Assembly: GCA_029945425.1 (NCBI GenBank)
Contig: JAQSDV010000002.1
Span: 999,960 to 1,063,959 of the forward strand
Direction of reading: 5' to 3'
Length of the DNA stretch: 64,000 bases
From: a bacterium
Lineage (GTDB): Bacteria > Pseudomonadota > Alphaproteobacteria > Micavibrionales > UBA2020
Shown: positions 1 through 5,984 of the stretch, in pieces
Position numbering within the stretch: position 1 is the stretch's first letter
How the letters are laid out: each line of letters begins with the position of its first letter
Translations under genes and position numbers: made by a program
Notes under the pieces: model-generated
Told to the model about the DNA's origin: nothing
Database searches by the model: none
The model's input: only the letters and a program-made list of their open reading frames with translations

Positions 1-129
1 AGGCTCGACCTGACACAACGCATCCGCTGGATCGCCGGCACGACGGAGCGGCCGCGGCACAATCACAGCTGGTTTATTTTCGACCGCCGCCACCGCGGCC
101 CCGCGCATCACATCATTCAGGGAGCCTGA
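1..129 (+). CDS. C-terminal fragment, phage-type methyltransferase-like
   Basis: An open frame enters from the left edge and stops with TGA at 127-129, giving the last 42 residues of a protein. The segment NHSWFIFDRRHRGPAHHI resembles the closing part of small phage-borne class I methyltransferases, where a motif of the form N-x-x-WF-x-W/F-D-R-x-H-x-G-P is common. This is recalled family resemblance on a short piece and the catalytic part is outside the window, so function is tentative. The stop is one base from the next start codon (131), so the two are very likely co-translated in one cassette. Confidence 0.45.
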   Translation, partial: RLDLTQRIRWIAGTTERPRHNHSWFIFDRRHRGPAHHIIQGA

Positions 130-130
130 C

Positions 131-361
131 ATGGACAACGGCAACATCATAAAATTCCCCGGCGTGTTTTACGGCGACCTGCCGGCCGAGCACGTCCTGA
201 CCAACATTGCAGCTGAAAAGCCGAAGCATGTGTTCCTTATCGTCTGGCCGGCCGACGGATCGATGCCGACCTATCACTCTTCGACCGGCGACGTGCCCGT
301 CATCCTTTATCGCATGGCAGAATTCCAGCACATGCTTTTCAGCGGAAGGAAATTCCCGTGA
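131..361 (+). CDS. Small phage-type hypothetical protein (76 aa)
   Basis: The product starts MDNGNIIKFPGVFYGDLPAE and has the layout of a small protein often met in tailed-phage accessory cassettes: a short N-terminal LP-x-x-x-VL segment, a beta strand (HVFLIVWPADG), a serine-threonine turn (YHSSTGDVP) and a closing helix. No catalytic motif is visible and its role is unknown. It starts one base after the preceding stop. Its own TGA (359-361) overlaps the GTG start of the next gene (358-360), which points to translational coupling. Confidence 0.6.
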   Translation: MDNGNIIKFPGVFYGDLPAEHVLTNIAAEKPKHVFLIVWPADGSMPTYHSSTGDVPVILYRMAEFQHMLFSGRKFP

Positions 362-594
362 GATTTTTCGGTTTTTTTATCATCCGCTGGGCGCGCCTGC
401 AGCATCTGCACGCAAGGCAGAAACGTTTGGCGCAGGAAATTCTGAACCTCGCGGAGTTGCTGGCGACTGAGCAGCAGTATTCCCGTGAACTTCAGCGGCG
501 GCTGGCGGCCGCCGAGGCCGTTAACCAAGTTACTATTTCAACGACCGCGCCCAGCCCGGCGGATCCCGGGGCTGAAACGAAGGAAGACCGATAA
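358..594 (+). CDS. Small coiled-coil-prone phage-type protein (78 aa)
   Basis: It starts with GTG overlapping the previous stop (GTGA) and ends with TAA overlapping the next ATG (TAATG). The N-terminus is hydrophobic (FFGFFIIRW), and residues about 15-55 form a long amphipathic helix rich in Leu, Glu, Gln and Arg, likely a coiled coil. The tail is Pro/Ser/Thr-rich and disordered. A short hydrophobic start followed by a coiled coil is compatible with a lysis-accessory (Rz-like) or membrane-tethered protein. No holin or endolysin is visible nearby to back that, so it stays unassigned. Confidence 0.55.
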   Translation: MRFFGFFIIRWARLQHLHARQKRLAQEILNLAELLATEQQYSRELQRRLAAAEAVNQVTISTTAPSPADPGAETKEDR

Positions 595-866
595 TGCTCA
601 ACCGAATGAACATGCTGACGATCGAGATTAAAAATTCCCCTAGCGACGCGCCTGACTATGCGCAGGGCACACGCGGCGGCGAAGGCTTCAAGGGTGCGAA
701 AATCCTGAAGGCAATTGTCGTTCGCAAGGGAACGGAGGAAGGCAACGACACCGTCGACCTGCAGTTCGAGGACGATAGCGGCCAGAAGTTTGTCGCCATG
801 ACGACGGGGAAATTACTGCAGCAGCTGGCCGGCACCCTGAACGTAAAGCCCGGCACCATAAATTAA
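594..866 (+). CDS. Hypothetical phage-type protein (90 aa)
   Basis: The ATG overlaps the preceding stop codon (TAATG), so this is the third gene of the coupled cassette. The N-terminal 30 residues are polar; the rest is predicted mainly beta (ILKAIVVRKGTEEGNDTVDL, then FEDDSGQKFVAMTT) with a final helix. The repeated G-x-E/D pattern suggests a small beta-barrel-like fold. I do not recognise a catalytic motif. M5 or M7 are alternative starts, but the overlap favours the first ATG. The GC-rich spacer 867-917 precedes the next gene. Confidence 0.55.
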   Translation: MLNRMNMLTIEIKNSPSDAPDYAQGTRGGEGFKGAKILKAIVVRKGTEEGNDTVDLQFEDDSGQKFVAMTTGKLLQQLAGTLNVKPGTIN

Positions 867-917
867 CACCGCGCCCGGCCCGGCGGATCACGGGGCCGAC
901 ATCGAGGAGAAAACACC

Positions 918-1172
918 ATGAGACAATACGACGCCGAACTCGCTTTCTATTCCCCGCCCGCCGATACGCCCAACGTAAAGGCCATCAAGGAAGCCGGCCA
1001 GCAGCTGGCCGAGGAAATCCTGAAACACACGGCGCAGGCGCCCGAGCAAACGATCGCCCTGCGCTATGTCGAGGAATCCGTTCTGCGCGCCGTCGATTGC
1101 CTGGCCCGCGAGAGCGCGACCAAGGAGATCGAGAAGGCCGGCCGCAACCCCGCGAAACCCAAGGCCGCATAA
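918..1172 (+). CDS. Candidate Acb2/Tad1-like helical-hairpin protein (84 aa)
   Basis: The protein is nearly all helical: helix 1 (about residues 20-38, VKAIKEAGQQLAEEILKH), a short turn, helix 2 (about 42-65, EQTIALRYVEESVLRAVDCL), then a basic disordered tail (AGRNPAKPKAA). Two antiparallel helices with a G-x-x-L start and an A-L-x-x-x-E-x-x-x-x-A-V second helix is the layout of the Acb2/Tad1 hairpin family. Those are phage proteins that sequester cyclic nucleotide signals of CBASS and Thoeris defence. I infer membership from pattern and context only; short helical hairpins converge easily. A GAGGAG ribosome-binding site lies at about 904-909, and a terminator follows at 1196. Confidence 0.4.
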   Translation: MRQYDAELAFYSPPADTPNVKAIKEAGQQLAEEILKHTAQAPEQTIALRYVEESVLRAVDCLARESATKEIEKAGRNPAKPKAA

Positions 1173-1195
1173 CCTTTACCTGACGACCCCACCTC

Positions 1196-1229
1196 GCCCG
1201 CCGGCTTCACCGCTGGCGGGCATTTTTTA
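1196..1229 (+). terminator. Rho-independent terminator of the phage cassette
   Basis: GCCCGCC (1196-1202) pairs with GGCGGGC (1215-1221), extended inward by three more pairs around a six-base loop, and is followed by ATTTTTTAT. It lies 24 bases after the stop of the 84-aa gene and closes the 131-1172 transcription unit. Confidence 0.85.
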
Positions 1230-1333
1230 TCCATAACTTATGAGCTGTTTATTTTAGAACAAATTGGGAACCATTTGTCGAAAACGGTTACGAGAAGTGC
1301 TACGCTTTTAAGTGATGATTCCCGCATGGAAAA

Positions 1334-1450
1334 AGCCCGGCGTGCAACCGCCGGGCTCTGGAAATCGGGCAGGACCTTGTCACCATTGCGGGAGCGAAAG
1401 GTCGAGGGTAACCCCGATGTCCTCACTTTAGGCACCGGATACCCGCAAAG
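1334..1450 (+). ncRNA. Candidate structured RNA with pseudoknot
   Basis: Four perfect pairings can be seen. P1: AGCCCGGCG (1334-1342) with CGCCGGGCT (1349-1357), 6-nt loop. P2: ATCGGG (1364-1369) with CCCGAT (1413-1418). P3, nested in P2: GACCTT (1373-1378) with AAGGTC (1398-1403). PK: TTGCGGG (1386-1392, in the P3 loop) with CCCGCAA (1442-1448, downstream of P2), which crosses P2 and P3 and so makes a pseudoknot. A T-run follows at 1463-1468 and the HTH gene starts at 1486, so this may be a leader element or a small RNA. P1 alone also looks like a minus-strand terminator. I do not recognise the family. Confidence 0.5.
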
Positions 1451-1485
1451 TCAATGCTCTCGTTTTTTACGGCATGGAGGTAAAC

Positions 1486-1665
1486 ATGGCCGACCAACGA
1501 CGCCCGTCACGTACTTTGACGGAAAAAGAAAAAGCGCAAGTCAGAATTCTCCTCGATAAGGGCTGGTTTCAGCACCGGATCGCGGCACATTTTGACGTTA
1601 ATCAGGGGCGAATTTCCGAGATAAAAACAGGAAAAGTCTCTGGTCAATTCGCGTTAAACTTGTAG
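1486..1665 (+). CDS. Small helix-turn-helix DNA-binding protein (59 aa)
   Basis: Residues about 10-50 form a homeodomain-like helix-turn-helix: LTEKEKAQVRILLDKGW, then FQHRIAAHFDVNQGRISEIK, where the second helix carries the recognition residues (NQGRISEIKTGK). This arrangement is common in phage and mobile-element regulators. The start at 1486 (MADQRRPSRTL) is chosen over the in-frame ATG at 1474 because GGAGGT (1476-1481) is placed correctly for it. It sits between the candidate structured RNA and palindromes at 1680 and 1744 and is the last gene before the attachment junction. A role in regulating the element or in excision is inferred from position. Confidence 0.75.
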   Translation: MADQRRPSRTLTEKEKAQVRILLDKGWFQHRIAAHFDVNQGRISEIKTGKVSGQFALNL

Positions 1666-1679
1666 ACATTGCGAAGGGG

Positions 1680-1701
1680 GCGGCCGGCGCAAGCTGGCCG
1701 C
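1680..1701 (+). repeat. Stable hairpin with GCAA tetraloop
   Basis: GCGGCCGGC (1680-1688) pairs with GCTGGCCGC (1693-1701), nine pairs with one G-U, closed by a GNRA-type GCAA loop. It lies 15 bases after the HTH stop but has no T-run, so it is either an unusual terminator or an RNA or DNA structure of the element end. Confidence 0.6.
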
Positions 1702-1743
1702 TACCCGACTGATAGAACTCTTTTAAGGCAGCGGCGGCTTACG

Positions 1744-1760
1744 CTCTAACACCGTTAGAG
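1744..1760. promoter_or_regulatory. Palindrome between HTH gene and attachment site
   Basis: CTCTAAC (1744-1750), spacer ACC, GTTAGAG (1754-1760): a perfect 7-bp inverted repeat. It lies 73 bases left of the tRNA fragment, a place where recombinase arm sites or excisionase/HTH operators are expected. Function is inferred from position only. Confidence 0.4.
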
Positions 1761-1832
1761 AAACCACCGAACAGGGGCATAAAACGGTAAAATCTGACGA
1801 CTAAGCCATTGAAATGTATCAGCTTCGACTTT

Positions 1833-1877
1833 CTTTTAATCAGAGGGTCCTGGGTTCAAATCCCAGCGGGATCACCA
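1833..1877 (+). other. 3' fragment of tRNA-Lys(UUU): attachment-site remnant
   Basis: The fragment runs from the anticodon loop CTTTTAA (1833-1839; anticodon TTT) through the T arm CTGGG (1850-1854), TTCAAAT, CCCAG (1862-1866), to acceptor strand CGGGATC, discriminator A and CCA (1875-1877). The matching 5' acceptor strand GATCCCG and the D arm are absent upstream, and the bases just left of the loop do not pair with TCAGA, so this is not a functional tRNA. Such a 45-nt 3' piece is the usual footprint of tRNA-targeting integration. Confidence 0.8.
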
Positions 1878-1900
1878 TTTCTTCTCTAGGCTCGTGGCCA

Positions 1901-1929
1901 AAGCTGGGTTTTAAACCCAGCTTTTTTTT
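1901..1929 (+). terminator. Terminator of the original tRNA locus
   Basis: AAGCTGGGTTT (1901-1911) pairs perfectly with AAACCCAGCTT (from 1913) and runs into eight Ts. It follows the tRNA fragment by 23 bases, as expected for the native terminator of the displaced tRNA gene. Confidence 0.9.
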
Positions 1930-2007
1930 GTTTCAGTTGGTATGCGCTAAATTTCGCAACGGCTTAACCTTGCGTTACCTCTCGTTTTTTCTTTGCTTTA
2001 TGGAATT

Positions 2008-2032
2008 AGTTATGCTAATTTCGAGCATAACT
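2008..2032. promoter_or_regulatory. 9-bp inverted repeat upstream of the 114-aa gene
   Basis: AGTTATGCT (2008-2016) and AGCATAACT (2024-2032) are perfect inverted arms around a 7-base AATTTCG spacer, ending 22 bases before the ATG at 2055. It can act as a dimer operator or as a leader hairpin close to the ribosome-binding site (ACGAGG, about 2042-2047). Confidence 0.55.
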
Positions 2033-2054
2033 TAAAAAGAAACGAGGGTGCCAT

Positions 2055-2399
2055 ATGAAGAACCAAGCAAACGTAACCGAAACCAGCCTGATTGCCGCTT
2101 TTAACGCGGCGGTCGCCAAACACATGAAGTATGACAGCCGCGAAGAAGGCAATTACTTCGAACACGGCACGGAAACCACCTTCCAGCGCCTCGCCACGCA
2201 AACTGCCGGCCTGATCGAACAGCAGGGCGCGAAAAACACTACTCCTGTTCTCGTCGCCATCGCCCGCGAAGTGCAGGCCGTCGGCGAAATCGGCTGGGAT
2301 CACGCGAATTCGATCGGCTTTGCGGTGAAGCGCGGGCTTGAATCGGGCGGCGGCACGGCGGGCAAGGCCGGCAACCCCTTCCGCCAGATGAAACTTTAA
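2055..2399 (+). CDS. Hypothetical protein (114 aa)
   Basis: First chromosomal gene after the attachment junction. The product is soluble and mostly helical, starting MKNQANVTETSLIAAFNAAV, with a Gly-rich hinge near residues 97-105 (SGGGTAGKAGN). There is no signal peptide, membrane segment or metal motif, and I do not recognise the family. The ATG has a fair ribosome-binding site (ACGAGGGTG). Its TAA overlaps the stop of the convergent amidohydrolase gene by two bases, so there is no room for a separate terminator. The perfect palindrome at 2008-2032 suggests tight control. Confidence 0.65.
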   Translation: MKNQANVTETSLIAAFNAAVAKHMKYDSREEGNYFEHGTETTFQRLATQTAGLIEQQGAKNTTPVLVAIAREVQAVGEIGWDHANSIGFAVKRGLESGGGTAGKAGNPFRQMKL

Positions 2400-4342
2400 G
2401 CCCAGCAGCTGCAACCCAGCACACCCCAGAACCCGCGCAGGTCATCGGTCGGCGCGTTGGAGGTATAGGATTTCGCATGTGCGTGGCCATGCACGTTGCA
2501 GCTGTTCGCGCAGCCGCAGGCGAGCGCGAGGCGCGGAAGTGATGCGGCTGATGCGTGCTGGTATCCGCCGAATTTTTTGACGGGCGACCAGTCGGGCGAG
2601 ATGGGCAGCGCTGCAGGTGCGAGCGTGGTGAAATCATCCGCGCCATACACAACCTTGCCGCCCACCATCGTCATCACGGCGCGCAGATCCTTCAATTCAT
2701 CTTCGGGCACATCCATCATGTCGCGGTCGAGCACGGCGAGGTCGGCATATTGTCCGGCGATGATCGCGCCCTTCCTGCCGTTCTCGGTCGAGAACCATGA
2801 GGAGCCTTCGGTGTATAAACGCAAGGCATCTTCGCGCGTCAGGCGTTGTGCGGGCGGATAGAGGCGCAACCCGCCGACCGTTTTTCCCGTCACCAGCCAG
2901 TAAATGCCGATCCACGGATTGTAACTGGCGACGCGCGTCGCATCGGTACCCATGCCGACGGGCAGACCTGCGCCCAGCATTTTCTGCACGGGCGGCGTTG
3001 CCTCCGCCGCCTTCGCGCCGTAGCGGTTGACGAATTCTTCGCCCTGATACGCCATGCGGTGCTGGATGGCGATGCCGCCGCCCAGCGCCCTGATGCGGTC
3101 GATGCTTTTTTGAGAGATGGTTTCGGCATGGTCGATGAACCAGTGCAAGCCGTCGAACGGCACTTCGCGGTTCACGCGCTCGAACACATCAAGAAATCTG
3201 CTGACAGATTCTTCGTAGGTACCATGGATGCGGAACGGCCAGCGGTTTTCGGCGAGGTGTTTCGTCACCGCGTATAATTCGTCTTCCAGTGTCGCGGGCA
3301 GGTCGGGGCGCGGTTCCTTGAAATCCTCGAAATCGGCGGCGGAGAAAACCAGCATCTCCCCGCCGCCGTTGTGGCGGAACATGGCGTCGCCCTGTCCCGG
3401 CTTCACGAGTTTCGTCCAGCCTTTAAAATCTTCCAGTTCCTTGCCCTTGTTCTGCGTGAACAGGTTATAGGCGATGCGGATGGTGAGTTTGTCTTCGGCG
3501 GCAAGACTCTGGATAATCCGGTAATCATCGGGATAGTTTTGAAACCCGCCGCCCGCATCGATGACGGAGGTGATGCCGAGGCGGTTGAGTTCGCGCATGT
3601 AGTGGCGCGTGGACACAATCTGGTCTTCCGGCGACAGTTTCGGCCCCTTGGCGAGCGTCGCGTACAAAATCAGCGCATTCGGGCGCGCAATCAGCAGTCC
3701 GGTCGGGTTGCCCGCGCTGTCGCGCTGGATTTCACCGCCCGGCGGGTTCGGCGTGTCTTTCGTATAGCCTGCCGCCCTCAATGCCGCACGGTTGAGAATA
3801 GCGCGGTCGTACAGATGCAGGATGAAAACCGGCGTATCGGGCGCGAGCGCGTTGATTTCGTCGAGCGTCGGCAGACGTTTTTCCGCGAATTGCTGTTCCG
3901 TAAATCCGCCCACCACACGCACCCATTGCGGCGGCGGGGTGATGGCGACCTGCGCCTTCAGCATATCGAGTGCGGTTGCGACGCTCTCCACGCCGTCCCA
4001 GCGCAGCTCCATCAGGTAATTCAGCCCGCCGCGGATCAGGTGCGTATGGCTGTCGTTCAGCCCCGGAATCGCACGCCGCCCTTTCAGGTCGATCACCTTC
4101 GTGCCCGCGCCTGCCAGTTTCATGATATCGGCATCGCTGCCGACCGCCTGAAACACTCCGCCCCTGATTGCCGCCGCCGTGGCGACGGGGTTTGCGCGGT
4201 CGAGCGTCGACAGTTTGCCGTTCATAATGATTGTATCGGGCGCGCCGGTCATGGCGAGGGCTCCACGGGAAAGGTTGAGCGGCAACAGGCCGGCTGCACC
4301 AAGGGCGGCTGCCTGCATGAGTTTGCGGCGTAACTTATCCAC
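2396..4342 (-). CDS. YtcJ-type exported amidohydrolase family protein
   Basis: A metal-dependent hydrolase of the amidohydrolase 3 (YtcJ) branch, 648 aa. The N-terminus (DKLRRKLMQAAALGAAGLL) has paired arginines before a hydrophobic stretch, compatible with Tat or Sec export. A small beta domain (IIMNGKLSTLD) is followed by the TIM barrel with the metal motif SHTHLIRGG near residue 98, later HWFIDHAE and the late Asp region GMGTDATRV. The C-terminal 50 residues are Cys/His-rich (CGCANSCNVHGHAHA and LGCSCWA), as seen in many members of this subfamily. The start is GTG; no good ATG precedes the export signal. It lies three bases after the YcaC-like gene, so they form one operon. The substrate is unknown. 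Confidence 0.85.
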   Translation of the reverse strand: MDKLRRKLMQAAALGAAGLLPLNLSRGALAMTGAPDTIIMNGKLSTLDRANPVATAAAIRGGVFQAVGSDADIMKLAGAGTKVIDLKGRRAIPGLNDSHTHLIRGGLNYLMELRWDGVESVATALDMLKAQVAITPPPQWVRVVGGFTEQQFAEKRLPTLDEINALAPDTPVFILHLYDRAILNRAALRAAGYTKDTPNPPGGEIQRDSAGNPTGLLIARPNALILYATLAKGPKLSPEDQIVSTRHYMRELNRLGITSVIDAGGGFQNYPDDYRIIQSLAAEDKLTIRIAYNLFTQNKGKELEDFKGWTKLVKPGQGDAMFRHNGGGEMLVFSAADFEDFKEPRPDLPATLEDELYAVTKHLAENRWPFRIHGTYEESVSRFLDVFERVNREVPFDGLHWFIDHAETISQKSIDRIRALGGGIAIQHRMAYQGEEFVNRYGAKAAEATPPVQKMLGAGLPVGMGTDATRVASYNPWIGIYWLVTGKTVGGLRLYPPAQRLTREDALRLYTEGSSWFSTENGRKGAIIAGQYADLAVLDRDMMDVPEDELKDLRAVMTMVGGKVVYGADDFTTLAPAALPISPDWSPVKKFGGYQHASAASLPRLALACGCANSCNVHGHAHAKSYTSNAPTDDLRGFWGVLGCSCWA

Positions 4343-4345
4343 AGG

Positions 4346-5038
4346 TCAGGAGGCTTTTTTGACCGGACCGGCGGAAGGATTCACTTTGTGCGGGTATTTA
4401 CCGCGCTGGCCGTAGTCATGCACAAGGCTGGCGGCATAATCGATGCCCATGCCATAGGCGCCGAAATGTTCGCGCACGATATCGGTCGTGCCCTGATAGG
4501 TGTCCTTGCGCGCCCAGTCGCGCTGCAGTTCGAGCAGTAACTGGACAGAGGTGATGCTTTCCGCGCCGTGCTGTTGCATGCGGCGAACGGCGGCGTTATG
4601 CGCCTCCGGCGAGGTGCCGCCCGATGCGTCGGTGTTGATGATAACTTCGAAACCTTCGTCCAGCGCGCAGATGGTGGGGAAGACAAGGCAGGCTTCGGTC
4701 CACAGCGCCGCCATGACCAGCTTTTTCTTGCCGGTTTTCTTGACCACGTCAATGAAGCCCTGGTCTTCCCAGGAATTCATGCTCGTGCGCTCGATCGGGT
4801 CCTGTTTCAGCACATCCAGCAGTTCGGGCCAGATATAGCCGGAGAAGCTTTCCGTTTCGACGGCGGTCAGGATGGTCGGGATGTTGAACACCTTCGCGGT
4901 CTTCGCCATGGCGACCGTGTTGTTTTTCAGCAGCTGGCGGTCGATGGAGGTCACGCCGAAGGCCATTTGCGGCTGATGATCGATAAAGACAAAGGCGCAA
5001 TTGCCGGGCGTCAGCAGCTTGTCGGTCGCAGCGGGCAT
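4346..5038 (-). CDS. YcaC-like isochorismatase-family hydrolase
   Basis: A cysteine hydrolase of the isochorismatase superfamily, 230 aa. The expected catalytic residues are visible: Asp20 in AFVFIDHQ, a Lys cluster at about 104-106 (GKKKLVM) and Cys117 in ALWTEAC; E. coli YcaC has its cysteine at almost the same place. Length and the conserved SGGTSPEAHNAAV stretch also fit YcaC, a cytoplasmic oligomer whose physiological substrate is not established. It is the first gene of a two-gene operon with the YtcJ-type amidohydrolase, a pairing that suggests consecutive hydrolysis of an amide or carbamate compound; that part is inference. Confidence 0.85.
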   Translation of the reverse strand: MPAATDKLLTPGNCAFVFIDHQPQMAFGVTSIDRQLLKNNTVAMAKTAKVFNIPTILTAVETESFSGYIWPELLDVLKQDPIERTSMNSWEDQGFIDVVKKTGKKKLVMAALWTEACLVFPTICALDEGFEVIINTDASGGTSPEAHNAAVRRMQQHGAESITSVQLLLELQRDWARKDTYQGTTDIVREHFGAYGMGIDYAASLVHDYGQRGKYPHKVNPSAGPVKKAS

Positions 5039-5079
5039 GGGAATCTCCGGTCAAGGGTTAATTATGGCGATAATTTACC

Positions 5080-5583
5080 CTACCAGCCGCGCTGCAGGCA
5101 ATAGATGTCGAGGCATGCCGCCATGTTCGCCTGCGCGGTGCCGTTGCGCATCTTGTAGCGGATGTCGCCGTCATTCATGCCGAGGCACGCGATCTCGACG
5201 CACATCAGCGGCGACAGGAATTTCGCGCGGCATGCATCGCGCCACTCGAGGAAAGTCTGCCGCGCATCCATGCCGTCTACGGTCGCGCCCGCACGCTCGG
5301 GTCCGAAGCCGGGACTGCCCGCCATGAAACCGCGCCACACCTGCCGCAGTTGTGCGACGGCCTGGCTTCCGGCCGCCGGCATCTCGGGCAGGCTGGGGCG
5401 GACGGGGGCCGCGCGTGTCGTGGCAGAACTTGTGCCGGATTTGGTGTCGCGCGTATTGCGCGACTGGGGGTCGCTCGGCGGGGGCAGCAGCAGGCGGCGG
5501 CCGACGGGCTGGTTGTTGAAACGGGCGAGCAGGGCGGCGTATCCCTTGTCTCCAACCGCAGTTGCTTCAGTGGCGCCGGACAT
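5080..5583 (-). CDS. Hypothetical protein (167 aa)
   Basis: Residues 1-85 are low-complexity and rich in Pro, Ser, Thr and Ala, likely disordered. Residues 90-167 look folded and helical and hold several cysteines (CRAKF, LMCVEIACLG, AACLDIYCLQRGW). The C-terminal cysteines are spaced irregularly and do not match a zinc finger I know. No signal peptide is seen. It ends 14 bases before nothing obvious downstream except the YcaC-like gene, whose start is 41 bases further along the same strand. Family not recognised. Confidence 0.6.
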   Translation of the reverse strand: MSGATEATAVGDKGYAALLARFNNQPVGRRLLLPPPSDPQSRNTRDTKSGTSSATTRAAPVRPSLPEMPAAGSQAVAQLRQVWRGFMAGSPGFGPERAGATVDGMDARQTFLEWRDACRAKFLSPLMCVEIACLGMNDGDIRYKMRNGTAQANMAACLDIYCLQRGW

Positions 5584-5597
5584 GGACGTCTTTCGGG

Positions 5598-5978
5598 TTA
5601 AATGGCGTCGGGCGGCAGGAGTTTCAGCACCTGCGCCGGATGGTTATAGCGTGTGGCGTCGGAGGTCAGGCATTGCGGGCAGCGGCGCGTCAGTTCATCG
5701 AGCGCGACGCGCAGGGATACGGCGTCCCGCAACTTCTCCCAAATCTCGCGCGACTGCTTGTTGGGACCTTCGTAAGAATGGCGGGCAATGCGGTAGACGG
5801 ACCAGTTGTCGCCGCTGCCCCTGCGCGACTGATAGATCGTGCCATCCCCGTTGACGACATGGATCACGGAAATGTCGGCGATGGTCAGCGGCAGGTGTTT
5901 CAGTCGTTTATAGAGGCGGGAGACAAAACGGCGGAAGTGGACGAGCCGGGTCTCGAAATCGAATCTGTTGTCGGACAT
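5598..5978 (-). CDS. Hypothetical protein (126 aa), probably leaderless
   Basis: The start at 5978 (MSDNRFDFETRLVHFRRF) is chosen over an upstream in-frame ATG at 6062 because a perfect TATAAT lies on the minus strand at 5990-5985, only seven bases before this ATG; transcription would then begin at or next to the A of the ATG. The N-terminal half is basic (FRRFVSRLYKRLKHL), and the middle has a beta hairpin (VIHVVNGDGTIYQ). A CPQC pair is present at about residues 106-109 but without a second pair. Function unknown. It precedes the 167-aa gene by 14 bases and probably shares its transcript. Confidence 0.6.
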   Translation of the reverse strand: MSDNRFDFETRLVHFRRFVSRLYKRLKHLPLTIADISVIHVVNGDGTIYQSRRGSGDNWSVYRIARHSYEGPNKQSREIWEKLRDAVSLRVALDELTRRCPQCLTSDATRYNHPAQVLKLLPPDAI

Positions 5979-5984
5979 GCCTTT

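Larger units (their letters stand above)
1..1877 (+). mobile_element. Right end of an integrated phage-like element
   Basis: The block holds only short, closely packed plus-strand genes of phage type and ends exactly at a 3' fragment of a tRNA gene (1833-1877). Integrases that use the 3' end of a tRNA rebuild the tRNA at one end and leave the displaced 3' piece at the other. The fragment is on the plus strand and has its native-looking terminator right after it (1901-1929), so the element should extend leftward beyond position 1 and the intact tRNA should be at its left end. No integrase, structural gene or replication gene is visible here, so prophage, satellite and integrative element cannot be told apart. 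Confidence 0.65.

Noticed and set aside
1334..1357. Minus-strand terminator reading of the first hairpin
   Set aside because: On the minus strand the stem is followed by TTTTT, but there is no minus-strand gene that would need it and the neighbouring pairings support a plus-strand RNA; kept as a rival reading, not as a feature.
1275..1559. 94-residue open frame across the candidate structured RNA
   Set aside because: No ribosome-binding site, runs through the hairpins and into the HTH gene in another frame, and its translation is low in conserved features.
1814..2035. 73-residue open frame over the tRNA fragment and terminator
   Set aside because: It translates structural RNA sequence and a terminator stem.
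3371..4333. 320-residue plus-strand open frame opposite the amidohydrolase
   Set aside because: It is fully antisense to a gene with clear motifs, has no ribosome-binding site and translates to an Arg/His/Val-rich sequence typical of the complement of high-GC coding DNA.
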